DNA from: Neovahlkampfia damariscottae
Taxonomy: Eukaryota > Heterolobosea > Selenaionea > Neovahlkampfiida > Neovahlkampfiidae
Assembly: GCA_016618085.1 (NCBI GenBank)
Contig: JABLTG010000046.1
Location: 47,902 to 111,901 of the forward strand
Reading direction: 5' to 3'
DNA length: 64,000 nucleotides
The notes under the pieces are model-generated. The model saw only the letters and a list, made by a program, of their open reading frames with translations, made no database searches and had not been told where the DNA came from. Shown here in pieces: positions 35,275-47,361 of the stretch. The position numbers and the translations under genes are program-made. Position 1 is the stretch's first letter. The number at the start of each line of letters is the position of its first letter.

Positions 35275-35441
35275 TTTTAACCTTTTTTTGGCCAATAACC
35301 TGTCAAGATTTCAAATTGAACCTAAATTTTTTTTTTGAAAACCTTAGTTTGAAATCTGATATCAAAAATACTACCTTTGTTAACTTGATAAGGCTAATTG
35401 ATATCTGAAATGGATTGTCGAAAGATTTTGATTGGTGGAAG

Positions 35442-37073
35442 ATGAAGAAAAAAAACAACGACGAAATTGAAATACTCTCGTATCTGTGGGTGTTACTGAA
35501 ATTAGGATTTCCAATTTTGATAACTAGAATAGCTACAGCAACAATGGCATTTACAGATAATATATTTTTAGGACATTTAGGTTCAAACGAACTTGCTGCA
35601 AGTTCACTTGGCAATACAATTGTAACTTGTTCTTTTTACACTGTATTAGGATTAACTACGGCTCTTGAAACTTTGATGAGTCAAGCTTATGGTGCAAAAA
35701 ATTATGAAATGATCGGAGTTTTATTGCAAAGATGTGTCATTATTCAATCATTATTTTTTGTTCCTGTCACATTTTTGTTATCTTTTACAGAACCAATTTT
35801 AATTTTTTTCCAACAAGATGTACATATATCTCATTTAACTGGTATTTTAATTTTTTTTTAATTTTTCCGAACAGGTGTTTATGTTCATGTGATGTCAATA
35901 GGTTGGTATCCATTAATATTGACAAGAGTATTGATTCAATATTTAAATTCACAAACTTCAATGCTACCAAGTATGTTTGTTGTTATATTGTCCAATTTTT
36001 TAAATGTAACTTTCTTTAAAAATTCTTAAAAATAGATAATTTTCAATTTTATTTTAGTAAAAGGAACATTCATACCTTATTTCAATGGATTTGGATTTAT
36101 TGGATCACCAATAGCAACTACATTGTCAAGAACGTTTCAATTGTTCTTGATTGTTTCAATTATCTTGATTATGGGTTTACATAAAAAGACTTGGAAAGGT
36201 TTGAATATTTCAAAGGCATTAGATTGGAAAGAATGCAAAGAATTTATGTCAATTGGAATTCCTGGTTCATTGATGAATTGCTTAGAAGTTTGGGGCTTTT
36301 CAGTTTATGCTATTCCAGCAAGTTATATTGGACATAAATATCTTGCAGCTCATTCTGTCATTTTGAATGTTAGTTATATCTCATTTATGTTTCCTTTATC
36401 ATTAAGTTCATCTGCTGGTATTAGAATTGGAAATTTAATTGGATCTGGAAATGCAATTGCTGCAAAAATATCAAGTTATATTGTCATATTAGTTGGATTT
36501 GGTTTGTTATTTCATACATTAATTTTTTCTAGTCATCACTATTTTCATTTCAACTATTTTTTTGACATTTCGTAACTTAATACCTAGAATATATACTGAA
36601 GACGTTGAAGTTGTAAAAATTACCAGTGATGTTCTTGTTGTTTGTGCGGGTTTCAATTTATTTGATGGTGTGCAAGGTGTTTCATCTGGTATTTTAAAAG
36701 GAATTGGAAAACAAAAAATTGGATTAATTTTAAATTTATTAGCTTATTATTTTATTGGATTGCCCTTTGGTTTATTATTCTCATATGCATTTGGTTTGAA
36801 ATTAATTGGACTATGGAGTGGTTTACTTGTTGGTTTATTTTCAAATTCATCTCTGATGTTACTTTACATTTTATTTAAAATTAATTGGGAAAATGTAAGA
36901 TTTCAGTATTCAATTTAAATTTTTAGGAAGTAGAATTAGCAGCCAATAGATTGTCAAAGAAAACTTCAAACGAGAAAAGTAAACAAAATATCAAAATGGA
37001 TGCATTAGAAATTTCACATACAGTAGTGATTGTAGATAACGAAAATGGAAGAGAAATAGAAAATACTGATTAA
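35442..37073 (+). CDS. MATE-family efflux transporter
   Basis: Five exons (35442-35841, 35875-36005, 36036-36501, 36533-36894, 36927-37073) give 501 residues with twelve expected membrane segments. MATE landmarks are FTDNIFLGHLGSNELAA, ALETLMSQAYGAKN, GIPGSLMNCLEVW, the block ending LAAHSVILNVS, and NLIGSGNAIAA. These proteins export organic cations or drugs in exchange for protons or sodium. An ATTGGTGGAAG sits just before the ATG. A short upstream reading frame from 35410 overlaps it. Exon 3 uses the AG at 36035. The more obvious AG at 36057 breaks the frame. Confidence 0.94.
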
Positions 37074-37087
37074 TTTTATACAATCTT

Positions 37088-38045
37088 TTACTCATTAAAT
37101 TTTCTCATCAAAAAATGTTTACATTCTTCATCTAATATTTCAAATAATTTAGATAGAAACATAAAACTTACATGCAACCATTGTGATGGCCGTTCCAATT
37201 GAAACACACAACACAGATGGTGTAATTCCTTTCCAAAATGCATTGTATCCTTCTTCTTTCGCTATTTTTGCAGCTGTATGGAAGAAACCTTTATAAGGTT
37301 CATTCCCTGCTTCAAAATTTTGGTTGGTAACTTGCAATCGAATTCGAATTACATCTAATGGATTAAATACACCAGTTAAAAAACCAGATGTAACTCCTCC
37401 GCATGTTAAATAAACCCAACCTGGTAAATCATCCACTGATTTCTTATTTAACATATTTTTTGCTAAAATTTTTAATTGTTCATATCCAACAAAATAAAAA
37501 GCACTTGTTGGAGCATCACTTAACATATTTAACATATAACCTTTGAATAGTCCATTTTTTAATCCATGATTTTTGTAAATTTTTTTAATACAATCCCAAT
37601 TACCAGTGTATTTTTTTTTTCGATCTTCTTGTTCCATTTGTAAATGTTGTTTCACAATATCACTTGGTGTGTAAATAAAGCTAGAAAAAACATCAGCTGA
37701 TAAACCTGAAATAAAATGTACTATTGGACTATCATCATTTTCAATATGAATCCAATTATTCAAAACTGTTTTTGAAAATTCATATCCAAAAAAATATGCT
37801 GCATGACCAGGAATACTTCCAAGTAAAACAGATGAAAATCCTTTCCATAATGAAGGAATACCTTCATTTTTTACCATTGTTCCAAATTGTTTCAGTAACT
37901 TTGGAGATTGTTTTGTGCTTGCTTGGTCTCTTGTGACAATAACATCCAATGGATGAACAAAAAAATCTGAAAAAATACCAGACCATGCTCCAGCAGCTAT
38001 GTGAATGGCCGACTCTTTGGTCAAATTTTGACCACTGTTAGTCAT
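37088..38045 (-). CDS. mitochondrial carrier (SLC25) protein
   Basis: Two exons (38045-37172, 37131-37088) give 305 residues, standard for the family. The three repeats carry the signature P-x-D/E: HPLDVIVTR, TPSDIVKQHLQ and NPLDVIRIRLQ. The short second exon restores the usual C-terminal Tyr-Glu after TMVA. These carriers exchange metabolites across the inner mitochondrial membrane. The middle repeat TPSDIVKQ resembles S-adenosylmethionine or mitoferrin-type carriers, but the substrate cannot be fixed. An ATTGGTCA lies upstream of the ATG. The gene ends 14 bp from the MATE stop. Confidence 0.93.
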
Positions 38046-38192
38046 AAAAGTGAATGTTAAATTATATGACCAATCAAATTGATTAGAAAATCCACAACAA
38101 ATTTGAAGAAGTGTTATTTGCATGAAAATGGAGATGAAATGATACCAATATGATCGAATTAAACTTTGAAATTGAGTTAGAACTCCTTTTTT

Positions 38193-39525
38193 TTATTGAA
38201 TGTGATTATTTGTTTCATTGAAATATTCAACAGAAATTCTATCTTTAAGATGTTCTATGTGCTCAATTTCCAAATTCCAATCTGTTTGTTTTAACCTTTC
38301 AAAAAATTGATCAAAATTGAATTCATTTTCTCTTTCATTCTTTAAATGTTTCAGTGCATAAAATATTCCCTTCAATACATCATAAGTATTTGCATCTTCA
38401 AAAAAAATAATATTTCCTTTTTTTAAAATCAAAAATTTTTCATTTTGAAATTGATTAATTGAATTCAAAATTTCTTCTTTTGAATTTACAATATTTTTTA
38501 AATTTTCATTCACTTTAATTTTAGATTGATAAAATAATATTTTTTCAATTTTTGAAATGTCTGTTGGTGATAATATTTCATTTGTTTCAAAATAATGTTC
38601 AAATAAAAGTTCTACTTTCTGAAGATTAAATGAATTTATTTCAACGTATGAAACTGCTTTGAATACTGAAAATATTTGAAGTGAATATAAAAATAAAAAT
38701 GCAAAAAGTACAGAATTAATATCATCTATTTGATTGTTATAACTAATTTGAATCATACTTAAAAATGGTGAAATTAAAACTCCAATTGATGTTCCAATTG
38801 TTGAAGCAAGGATAGTCTGTGATGCTGCTTTGCCAGTTACATCTCCTAAATTATCTCTTTTTGCAAAAGATTTGTTCATTGTTACTCTAGATGCTGAAGA
38901 AGAAAGAAATGAAATATTCTTTCCAATATTAGCTATAGATGCCATTATCAAAAAATAATTTGGAAATAAAGTTGTAATAATTTCTAAAATACAAGCAAAT
39001 CCTAACACAATTTCTGAAATTAACCTCCATTTTTTAGGATTTGAATCAAAATTTGTCGATATTTTACTTGCAAAAAGTATTGTTCCTAATTGACCTAAAC
39101 CATCTTTTAGTATCCAATTCATGGCTGCAGCTAATGGTATAGATGCACTACCAACACCTACAGAATATAATAGTGATTTTGTTGCGAGAACTAAAAGAAA
39201 TAGGAGTTCAATAATCAAACATGTTTTTACCTCCACAGATTGAACTACTTGTGTATTGAACAGCTGACCACTTACAATAAATTAAATAATTTTCTTTCAC
39301 TGAATGTGGATATTCTTGTGGCAAAAAATAATGAAAAATATTTTTCATTTTTTGAGAAATTGAAAAAGGTTCAGAATTTTTTTGTAATATTATTCTATTG
39401 TCATTAAATTCATATTTTGATATTTTAGTTTTATCATTGTTTGATTGTGATATTGATTTTATATTTTTTGAATAAGACTGAATGAGTGTGTTTCTTTCAA
39501 CTGGACATTTTCTCAGGCGAAACAT
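38193..39525 (-). CDS. RUS family (DUF647) protein
   Basis: Two exons (39525-39231, 39190-38193) give 430 residues. The RUS core is clear: the LPQEYPHSV start, SSICGVLATKSLLYSVGVG, the block ending MNWILKDGLGQLGTILFAS, and NPKKWRL. RUS proteins (plant ROOT UVB SENSITIVE, human C16orf58/RUSF1) are membrane-associated and of uncertain biochemical role. Plant members are linked to vitamin B6 homeostasis and auxin transport. The splice at 39231/39190 joins SSICG to VLATKS exactly as in the family. CCAATC touches the ATG. Confidence 0.92.
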
Positions 39526-39531
39526 GATTGG
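39526..39531 (-). promoter_or_regulatory. CCAATC touching the RUS start codon
   Basis: On the minus strand CCAATC is followed immediately by ATG at 39525. Confidence 0.5.
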
Positions 39532-39662
39532 ATGTTTTTTTTCCAGTTTGTAGGGAGAATAAATAAGAATGAAATATTTTCTAGAATTTTTAAATCAACT
39601 CCAATTTTTATTCTTTTTTTATGACCAAATTCATTTTGATTGGTCAACTTGTTAATTGTGTG

Positions 39663-42600
39663 ATGTCTGAGAGTGAGAAGAAAGAAGAAAAAACTGAAGA
39701 CAAAGCACAACAAAGCACAACAAACACAGGAGAAATTACTCAAGAAAAAGGAGAAGAAAAACCACCACAGCCTGATGATGAATTAGGTGGAGAGGAGAAT
39801 AAAACAACAAAAGCATTCAAAATTATTAAAAAAGTTGGTGGTGGAGCAGAGGGCGCTGTTTATCTTGCTACTCATCTTAAATCACAAAAAACAGTAGCTA
39901 TTAAAAGTATAAATGTTCGTAACCAACAAGAAGCTGAAAAGTTAGAACAAGAAGTATTTTTCACCATTTTTTTAATTTTTTTTCAGCTTGAATTTTTGAT
40001 TTCACTTCGACATGACCATGTAGTTAAACATTATAATTGGTTTTCAGAGAAAGTTAAAACTTTTAGAGGAGAAGAAACAAGATTTTTTGTCAGTATGGAA
40101 TATTGTGAAAATGGAAGTTTGGAAGGTGATTTATTATTAAGAAAAGAAAAAAATCAAACATATGAACCATCTGTAATTCTTTTTCTTTTTTTTAACTTTT
40201 AAAAGGAACTTTTACCATGGATTTCTCAAATTTGTGAATCCTTTACTTATCTTCATGGTGAAGGTATGATACATCGTGATATAAAAACAGAAAATATTTT
40301 GCTAGCAGGTTAGTTATTATTTAGAAAAATCTAATTTTTTTTTTTTTTTTAGAGGATTATAAAATTGCAAAACTATGTGACTTTGGATTTACAAAAAAAA
40401 CTGAAGCACAACTTACAGGTACAGTATTAGGAACAGTTGTTTATATGGCTCCTGAAATAGTTTCAAACAAGAAATATGATTCTGCTGTTGATTTATGGTC
40501 ACTTGGAATTGTAATTTTACAACTTTTATTGATGATACCTCAAAACAAAGTAGTTGATGTTAGAGTTAAATTAATCAAAGATCCTGATTATGTAAAGAAA
40601 ATTTTAGTAGACTTTGATCCAAAAGTATCTGCTATTTGTGTTTCTTGTCTTAAAATAGATCCTGTTGAAAGACCTACAGCTACTGAAATTATTAATTTTA
40701 TAAAAGATCCAAAAGCAAAAGATTTAGAACATCATGATGAAAATGCAATTGATCTAGAAGATCTTTCAAGAGATGGTACAGATCCATTAGTTGTGTTGGG
40801 TAATAAAAAAGCTCAACAATTTTGGTTTGAGGCACAATTTCAAATTGAAGTTGATTGGGAAGAATTTCGTGATCAATATTTAAAATTTACTGAATGGAAA
40901 AGATTAAATAAAGAACAAGAAAGAGGATTTAAAAGATTACTTTGTTATGAAGGTTCAGATGGAAAGAAAAAGACAAATTGTTATAAAGTTGCAAAAGGAT
41001 TAACAAAAGCAGGATTTCCTTTTAGTCAAAATATACTTGCTTCAATTGAAAGATATTCTGATTTATCAAATGATTTACATTCAAAAGATCGTAAGATTAT
41101 TTGATTTTTAAAATGATTTTAGATGATTATACAGCAGAAATGACACCTGAAGATTATGCAAATGCAAGAGCAGATTATTTAAAAATGATAGCTGATTGTG
41201 ATAGAATATTTGTTGACCCAATTTCACAAGAAACTTTATCTGTAGATCAACATTGTGCACCATTAAAAATTGCAACAGATGAAGAATGGACAGAAATGAT
41301 GAATGTAAGTAGTCATGTTGGTTTTAAAAAAATTAACTTTTTTTAGAATAGTTATGATATGGATTTAGAAGATCAAAAAACGTTACAATTACAAAGATTA
41401 GGACTTTCTTCAGTTCAAAAACCACAACATGATAATGCTATTGAATTTTTAGTTACAACAACAACAAAAAGATTTATTATTCTTGGACCTGCTGCAGCGG
41501 GAAAAACAACTCTTATGAAATTATTAATGTCAAAAGCTGGAACAAAAGCAACAAGAGATTTAAATGCATTAATACCAATTTTTGTTCCAATTACAACATT
41601 ATCAATATTTGAAAAAGATATGGATTTTACATTAAAATGTATTAGATCATCATCACAAAATTTATTAAAACAAGCTGTTAAATATCCTGAAAAGATTGAA
41701 CATTTTCTTATACAAACAATTAGAAATAATAAAGCAATGATGTTATTTGATGGATTAGATGAAGCAGCAACAAATGAAGATAAAATTGAAATTCAACATC
41801 AAATACTATCAATACCACAAAAAAATGGAATAATTGTAACATCAAGAATAAGTGGATTTGAAACAAGTGAAGATGGAATGACATTATTCATGGATTATAA
41901 TCTTGCAAAAGTACAACCATTATCATATGATGTTCAAAAACAAATTGCAAAATCAAGAGGAGTTACAGATGAAAAATTTTTTAAATCATTAGAAGGAAAA
42001 TATAATGAATTAGCTAAAACACCACTTTTATTATCTTTAATGATTTCAGAATTTAAAGAAAGTCAATCACTTCCAAATGTTAGAGCAGATTTATATCAAA
42101 GAGCAATTAATACAATGATTACAATATTTTTTCAAAAGAATTTAAATTTTATTAAAGAATCAAATTCAGAAACAAAAAAAGAAGATTTAATGAAATTTTT
42201 AATGAAACTTGCAGTTGTTTTACATGAAAAAAGAACAAGAGATTTTGAAAATGATTTAATTGAAGAGAATTTATCAGATGATGAATTTATGTGGAAAGTT
42301 TGGAAAGATTTAAAAGTATTAGTTGATGATGGAAAGTTTTCATTAGTCATTTTATTAAATGATAGATATAGATTCTCACATTTATCATTTCAAGAATATT
42401 TTGTTGCTCGAGCATGGTCATCAAAAAATGAAGATAGTAGTATTATTTCAGTTGAATCCAATTTTTTTGGTATAAAATCAGTTAAATTTTCAAAAAAAGT
42501 TAAAGAAATGATTATTGATCCATGGTATAGAGAAACTTTTTTATTATGTGCAGGTGCAATGGAACAATCAGATTTTCTTGCATTTGGAAAACATTTATTA

Positions 42601-44589
42601 TCATTATATAAAAGTCAAGGTGGTCTAATTGATAGTATTGTTTATAATATGATTAAAGAAAGACCTGATGAAGAAAAAGCATCATATACAACTCTTATTA
42701 CAAATTTAAATTCTGAAAAAAAATTATTAAGATTAATGGATGGTTTAATTCATGATAGTGATAACTTAAGAGAAATTGCTGTTTCAAGAATTAAAATGTA
42801 TAAAAAAAAAAGTTCAAAATTGAATAAATTTCTTGTAAAACATCTTTCAGATGATAATAATTATGCAGCTGAATCAATGTCACTTTTAACAATAAAAGGT
42901 GATCAAGAAATGATAAAATTATTATTAGAAGAATTATCTTTAAAAAATGAAATATCAAAAAAAAGATGTTGTTTTGTACTTGGTAATATTACAGAATCTG
43001 GTGATCAAATTGTAATTGATAAACTTATTTCAATTTTAGAAGAACAAGAAGATCAAACAAAACAAAAAGAAATTTTAAGAGAAACTATTATTGCACTTGG
43101 TAAAATAACAAAACATGGTGATAAAAATGTTATAAATGTTTTATTAAAACATATTGGTGATTATCATGTTAGAGATGTTGCTGCAACTGCACTTGGTATC
43201 ATTTCAGAAGAAGGTGATGAAGAAATTATTGAAAAATTAACAAAAATTTCAAATGTTTGTGAAGAAGCTTGTATTGCATTAGGTAAAATTGGAATACCAG
43301 GTGATAGACAAATTATTGATACTTTATTAAAAGCATTAGATTCAAATACATTTGATGAAATTAAAATTATTCAAGCTTTATCAAATATTACAAAAGGTGC
43401 AATGGATGATGAATATGCAACTGAAAAATTATTATCTTTTATTGAAAAAGGTAAAAGACGTTTAGCAACAAGAGCTGCTGCTGCATTAGGAGAAGCAGTT
43501 GAAAAATCAGATAAAATTGTAATCAAAACATTATTAGATTTATGTGATAAAAATACAAATAATAGACCTTTTGTTGCTCTTGCTTTGGGATATTGTTCAA
43601 GAAAAGGTTCAAAAAAAGTAGTTGCAAAATTATTAGAGTTATTATCTGATCAAAATGCACATCATTCTGTTAGAGTTTCTGCTGCAGAATCAATAACAAG
43701 AGTTGCAAGATATAATGATCCAAAAGTTATTTCAGTTCTTGTTCAACGTTTATCAGATACAGAAGAAGTTTGTATCGCAGTTTCGAATACATTAATTGAA
43801 CTTGCAGAAAAAGGAAGTCCAGAAGTTATTGATGCTTTTATTGATTTATTGAAACATCCGGATCCAGGTGTTATTCAAAAAGCAGTTGAAGTTTTAGGTA
43901 AAATTGCAAAATCATATCAAGAAGAAGAAATTGAAACTTTAACACATCACGGAAATGATTTAAAATCAAATTCTTCACCAAATGATTCAAAAAATCATTC
44001 ACCTCAAATTACTACATTATCACCAAGAAAAGCAGTTCCAATTATCACAAAAGAAGAAGCATTAAAACTTAAAATACAAAAAGAATCGAATCAAAAAGTC
44101 ATTAAAGCATTAAAAGAATTAATTGCAAGTGATTCTTCAACAGAAGCTATTAAAGCAGTGAGTGTTGAATCTTTAGGTTTAATTGCTCCTCCAAATGATG
44201 AAGATATTATAACTTTAATGTCTGATCTATTGAGCAATTCAAATTCGGTAATCATTAAAAGACAATGTATTCTTGGTCTTGGAAATATAATGAAATCAAA
44301 ACAAAACGAAAAAACTCTTGAATTACTTTATTCTGTTTTACTTTCAGATTCAGAGACAGAAGATGCATGTGTTGAAACATTGAGTAAAATTGGTGATATG
44401 TCAAAAATGATTGAATTATTTAAAAATGTGAAAGAAGCTAGATCAGTTTTATTTACAGTTATTATTCATTCAATTAGACGTCTTCGTGGTGAAGATCCAA
44501 ATTATCAATTATCAAAAGAACATAGTCATTCCCTTCAAAAAGTTAATTGTCTTGAAAGTGTATTTATTTTAGTAGAACATGCAAGTTAA
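39663..44589 (+). CDS. STAND protein: protein kinase - NACHT ATPase - HEAT repeats
   Basis: Six exons (39663-39953, 39987-40172, 40206-40308, 40353-41090, 41123-41304, 41347-44589) encode 1580 residues. Residues 50-290 form a Ser/Thr kinase with GGGAEGAVY glycine loop, VAIKS Lys, HRDIKTEN (catalytic Asp near 184), CDFG and YMAPE. All catalytic residues are present. A linker of about 200 residues follows, with an EF-hand-like block (FWFEAQFQIEVDWEEF). The NACHT module has P-loop GPAAAGKTTL (near 547), Walker B MMLFDGLDEAAT and sensor VTSR. Residues from about 970 on are HEAT repeats (units such as IIALGKITKHGDKNVINVLL). NACHT STAND proteins are signal switches that oligomerise on ligand sensing. 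Here the output would be a kinase and the HEAT array the sensor. The ligand is unknown. Confidence 0.93.
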
Positions 44590-44662
44590 AATAAAAGTTT
44601 TTTATTTCTCTTTTGTTTCAAAAATTGATATGTTATAATTTAATTTGATTCATTGAAACATT

Positions 44663-46155
44663 TTAATGAGTGAATGTTCGATCTAAAACATCAAGTGCAA
44701 AATCAATATCATCTTCATTTACACACATAGGTGGTGAAAATCTGAATACATTTCCAGTTAAACCTCCTTTTCCACATAATAATCCTAAATCTTTTGTTTT
44801 TTCCATATAATTTTGTAAGTCTTGTGCTGGAAGTGGTTCTTTTGTTTTTTGATCTTTCACTAATTCAATTCCAATCATTAAACCTTTTCCTCTAACTTCA
44901 CCAATGATTGAATGTTTCTTTTGTAAATTTAATAATCCATCTTTGAATCTTTTTCCTTGTTTTAATGTATTTTCTTGCATTCCTTCATCTTCAATAATTT
45001 TCATTACTTCTCTTCCCATTGCAGAACACCAAGGATTACCACCAAAAGTATTAAAATGTAATCTTTGAGATAATTTTTGTGCAATTTCTGGTGTTGTCAC
45101 TACAGCTGCTAATGGAACACCATTTCCAATTCCCTTTGCCATTGTTACAATATCTGGAATCACTCCCTTTTTAAGAAAAGAAATTAAAAAAAAAAATAAA
45201 TTCAAACTTGTGTTTCAAATCCCCAGTAATGAGTTCCAGTTCTTGCAAATCCTGTTTGAACTTCATCAGCAATACAAACACCTCCAGCTTGTCTAACTAA
45301 ATCATAGACTTTTGGTAAATATCCTTGAGGTAATTCAATTGTTCCACCAACACCTTGTACAGTTTCGGCAATGAACCCTGCAACACCACCACTTGTTGAA
45401 CATAAAATTGTATCTTTTATTTGATCAACATATTTGTCAACAGCATTTGAGTCCTCTTTTGTCCATGGACCTTTATATAAATCAGGACAAGTAACTCTTT
45501 GTACATGGTGACCTTGTGGAACTGGATATTTCCATGTTGAAAAAGAAGTCAATCCCATTGCTCCATTACTCTTTTAAAAAATAAATAAAAAAATAAAAAA
45601 TATGTACCATTCCATGATAAGCATTTTTTAAAGCAATTAATTCATTATTTCCACTTGCAAGTCTTGCCAAAAGCATAGCTAAATCTGTTGCTTCAGAACC
45701 AGAATTCACAAAATATACTTGATTCAAATTGCCTGGTAATTTGTCAGATAATTCTTTTGCATAAAGTGTAACTTCAGGATGAAGATAAAGTGTAGTTGCA
45801 TGCATTAATTTTTCTAATTGTTTTTGACCAACTTTTACCAATCTGTCGTGGCAATGCCCAATTGATATTGTAACAATTCCACCTATTCTCAACCGTTGAA
45901 AACAAATAAGGGTTTACCAAGAAAATCAGCATATCTTTTACCATTTTGGTCATAAAGATATTGCATTTTACCGTCTGTTAACATTATAGGTTTCTTGTAT
46001 GAAAGAAGAAGAGCTGGATTCATGTGCTCTTTACGTATTTTCATAAGTTCTTCAAAACTTGGACCTTCGTACTTTGGAGGTACAAAGTCAAATTTTGGCA
46101 TTTCTTTTGCATAATTTCTCACTAATTTTGTGGTGAACCCAACTTTTTTCAACAT
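44663..46155 (-). CDS. AGXT2: alanine-glyoxylate aminotransferase 2, mitochondrial
   Basis: Four exons (46155-45918, 45882-45608, 45570-45208, 45166-44663) give 459 residues. This is a class III PLP aminotransferase, with [35 protein letters not shown] (Lys that binds PLP), FGGNP and a conserved C-terminus. FAETVQG-like [14 protein letters not shown] and YWGFETQGVIPDIV favour AGXT2 over ornithine aminotransferase. AGXT2 makes glycine and pyruvate from glyoxylate and alanine, and also clears dimethylarginine and beta-aminoisobutyrate. The N-terminus [17 protein letters not shown] is a typical mitochondrial presequence. Confidence 0.93.
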
Positions 46156-46292
46156 CTTTTTTTTTAGATTTTTTAAACAAATACAGATGATTGGTTAATT
46201 CTATCAACCGAAAAATAAAAAATTACTCATTTTTTTATCAAAATTATTTGAATTTTATTTTTTAACTCTATTCTCAAATACAAAAAATCAAT

Positions 46293-47288
46293 TTAATTAA
46301 ATCTTATTTTTCCCCCAGACAATAAAAAGTGAATAATCAATAGAATAATTTGAACTAAAAGAAATGAAGATCCCCAAACAATTCCAAAGATGGAAAGATC
46401 ATAATTTTCAATTTTAATGATGTGAGTCAAAATTTGAATTCCAAGTAATAACATTGGAATTGAAATTGCAAAAGGCATTGCACAATAAATTAAAAACCCA
46501 ACAATGTTAGCAAAGAAATCTAATATAGTTGAACTAATCTTGTTGTTATTTTTAATATCATTATGACATTTTTTTAAATTTTTGAGAGAATCCAAAAAGA
46601 AGTATCGCAAAACTAAAACGATTACAATGAGCATAAATAATCCAATGGATGAAAAAATTATAAATTCAATTCCAAATTCTTGAATTAATTTACCATCTAA
46701 AATGAAAGAACATCCAACTATTAATGAAATACAACCTCCAAAATGAATTATTAATGATATTATTTTTGAAGCAAGTAGAGTATAATTTCCATTAAAAATA
46801 AAGAAATCAATCACCATAAAAATTAAGTCTATTCCTAATGATATTGCACCCCATATAATACAAAAAGTATGAACGTCTTTCGCTCGAATGTTATCATCAA
46901 CAACAAGTGCACCTGAGACAAGCATAGCAATTGAAGTTGTAATTGGAACTAAAATATAAAGAAAAAATCCAATAATTTGTTGAATAGTTGTTAATAAATC
47001 TGTTTTAATTCCAATTCTAATATCAATTAGATTTCTTAAAATAATAGTCGAAAAAATTAAATAAAGAAATGAAATTGAAGAAAAAATTAAAAAAGTAATT
47101 CCAAATTCTTGTATTCCTTTTCCACCTTTCATTACTGAACCACCTATTAATAATAAAACAGATAAAAGAGTCAGTATTATAAAATTTGTTAATTTTATAA
47201 CGGGTTTATGGTATTCATCAAAAATCTGTCTTAAACTCTTTCCATCTCTGTTTTTTCCTAAAAGATTTTTAATTTCACTTTCACCCAT
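46293..47288 (-). CDS. eight-TM membrane protein with internal duplication, unknown
   Basis: Single exon, 331 residues, highly hydrophobic with about eight membrane segments in two blocks of four. The blocks are related: GGKGIQEFGITFLIFSSISF in the first half and DGKLIQEFGIEFIIFSSIGL in the second, each preceded by a Gly-rich turn. This indicates an internal duplication. No transport, catalytic or receptor motif is visible, so it is left unnamed. Its ATG is 73 bp from that of the divergent GH13 gene, with ATTGG elements between. Confidence 0.8.
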   Translation of the reverse strand: MGESEIKNLLGKNRDGKSLRQIFDEYHKPVIKLTNFIILTLLSVLLLIGGSVMKGGKGIQEFGITFLIFSSISFLYLIFSTIILRNLIDIRIGIKTDLLTTIQQIIGFFLYILVPITTSIAMLVSGALVVDDNIRAKDVHTFCIIWGAISLGIDLIFMVIDFFIFNGNYTLLASKIISLIIHFGGCISLIVGCSFILDGKLIQEFGIEFIIFSSIGLFMLIVIVLVLRYFFLDSLKNLKKCHNDIKNNNKISSTILDFFANIVGFLIYCAMPFAISIPMLLLGIQILTHIIKIENYDLSIFGIVWGSSFLLVQIILLIIHFLLSGGKIRFN

Positions 47289-47361
47289 GACCCAAACAGC
47301 AATAAAAGTTCCAACTAAAATGATTGGACTATTCTTTCGAAAATTTAATTGGCTTGACTCA

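Noticed and set aside
35410-35445. Short upstream frame before the MATE gene as a regulatory uORF
   Set aside because: It probably lies at or before the transcription start given the adjacent ATTGGTGG element. There is no evidence that it is in the mRNA.
36036-36057. Acceptor AG at 36057 in the MATE gene
   Set aside because: It gives the wrong phase. The AG at 36035 is in frame and adds a typical MATE membrane segment.
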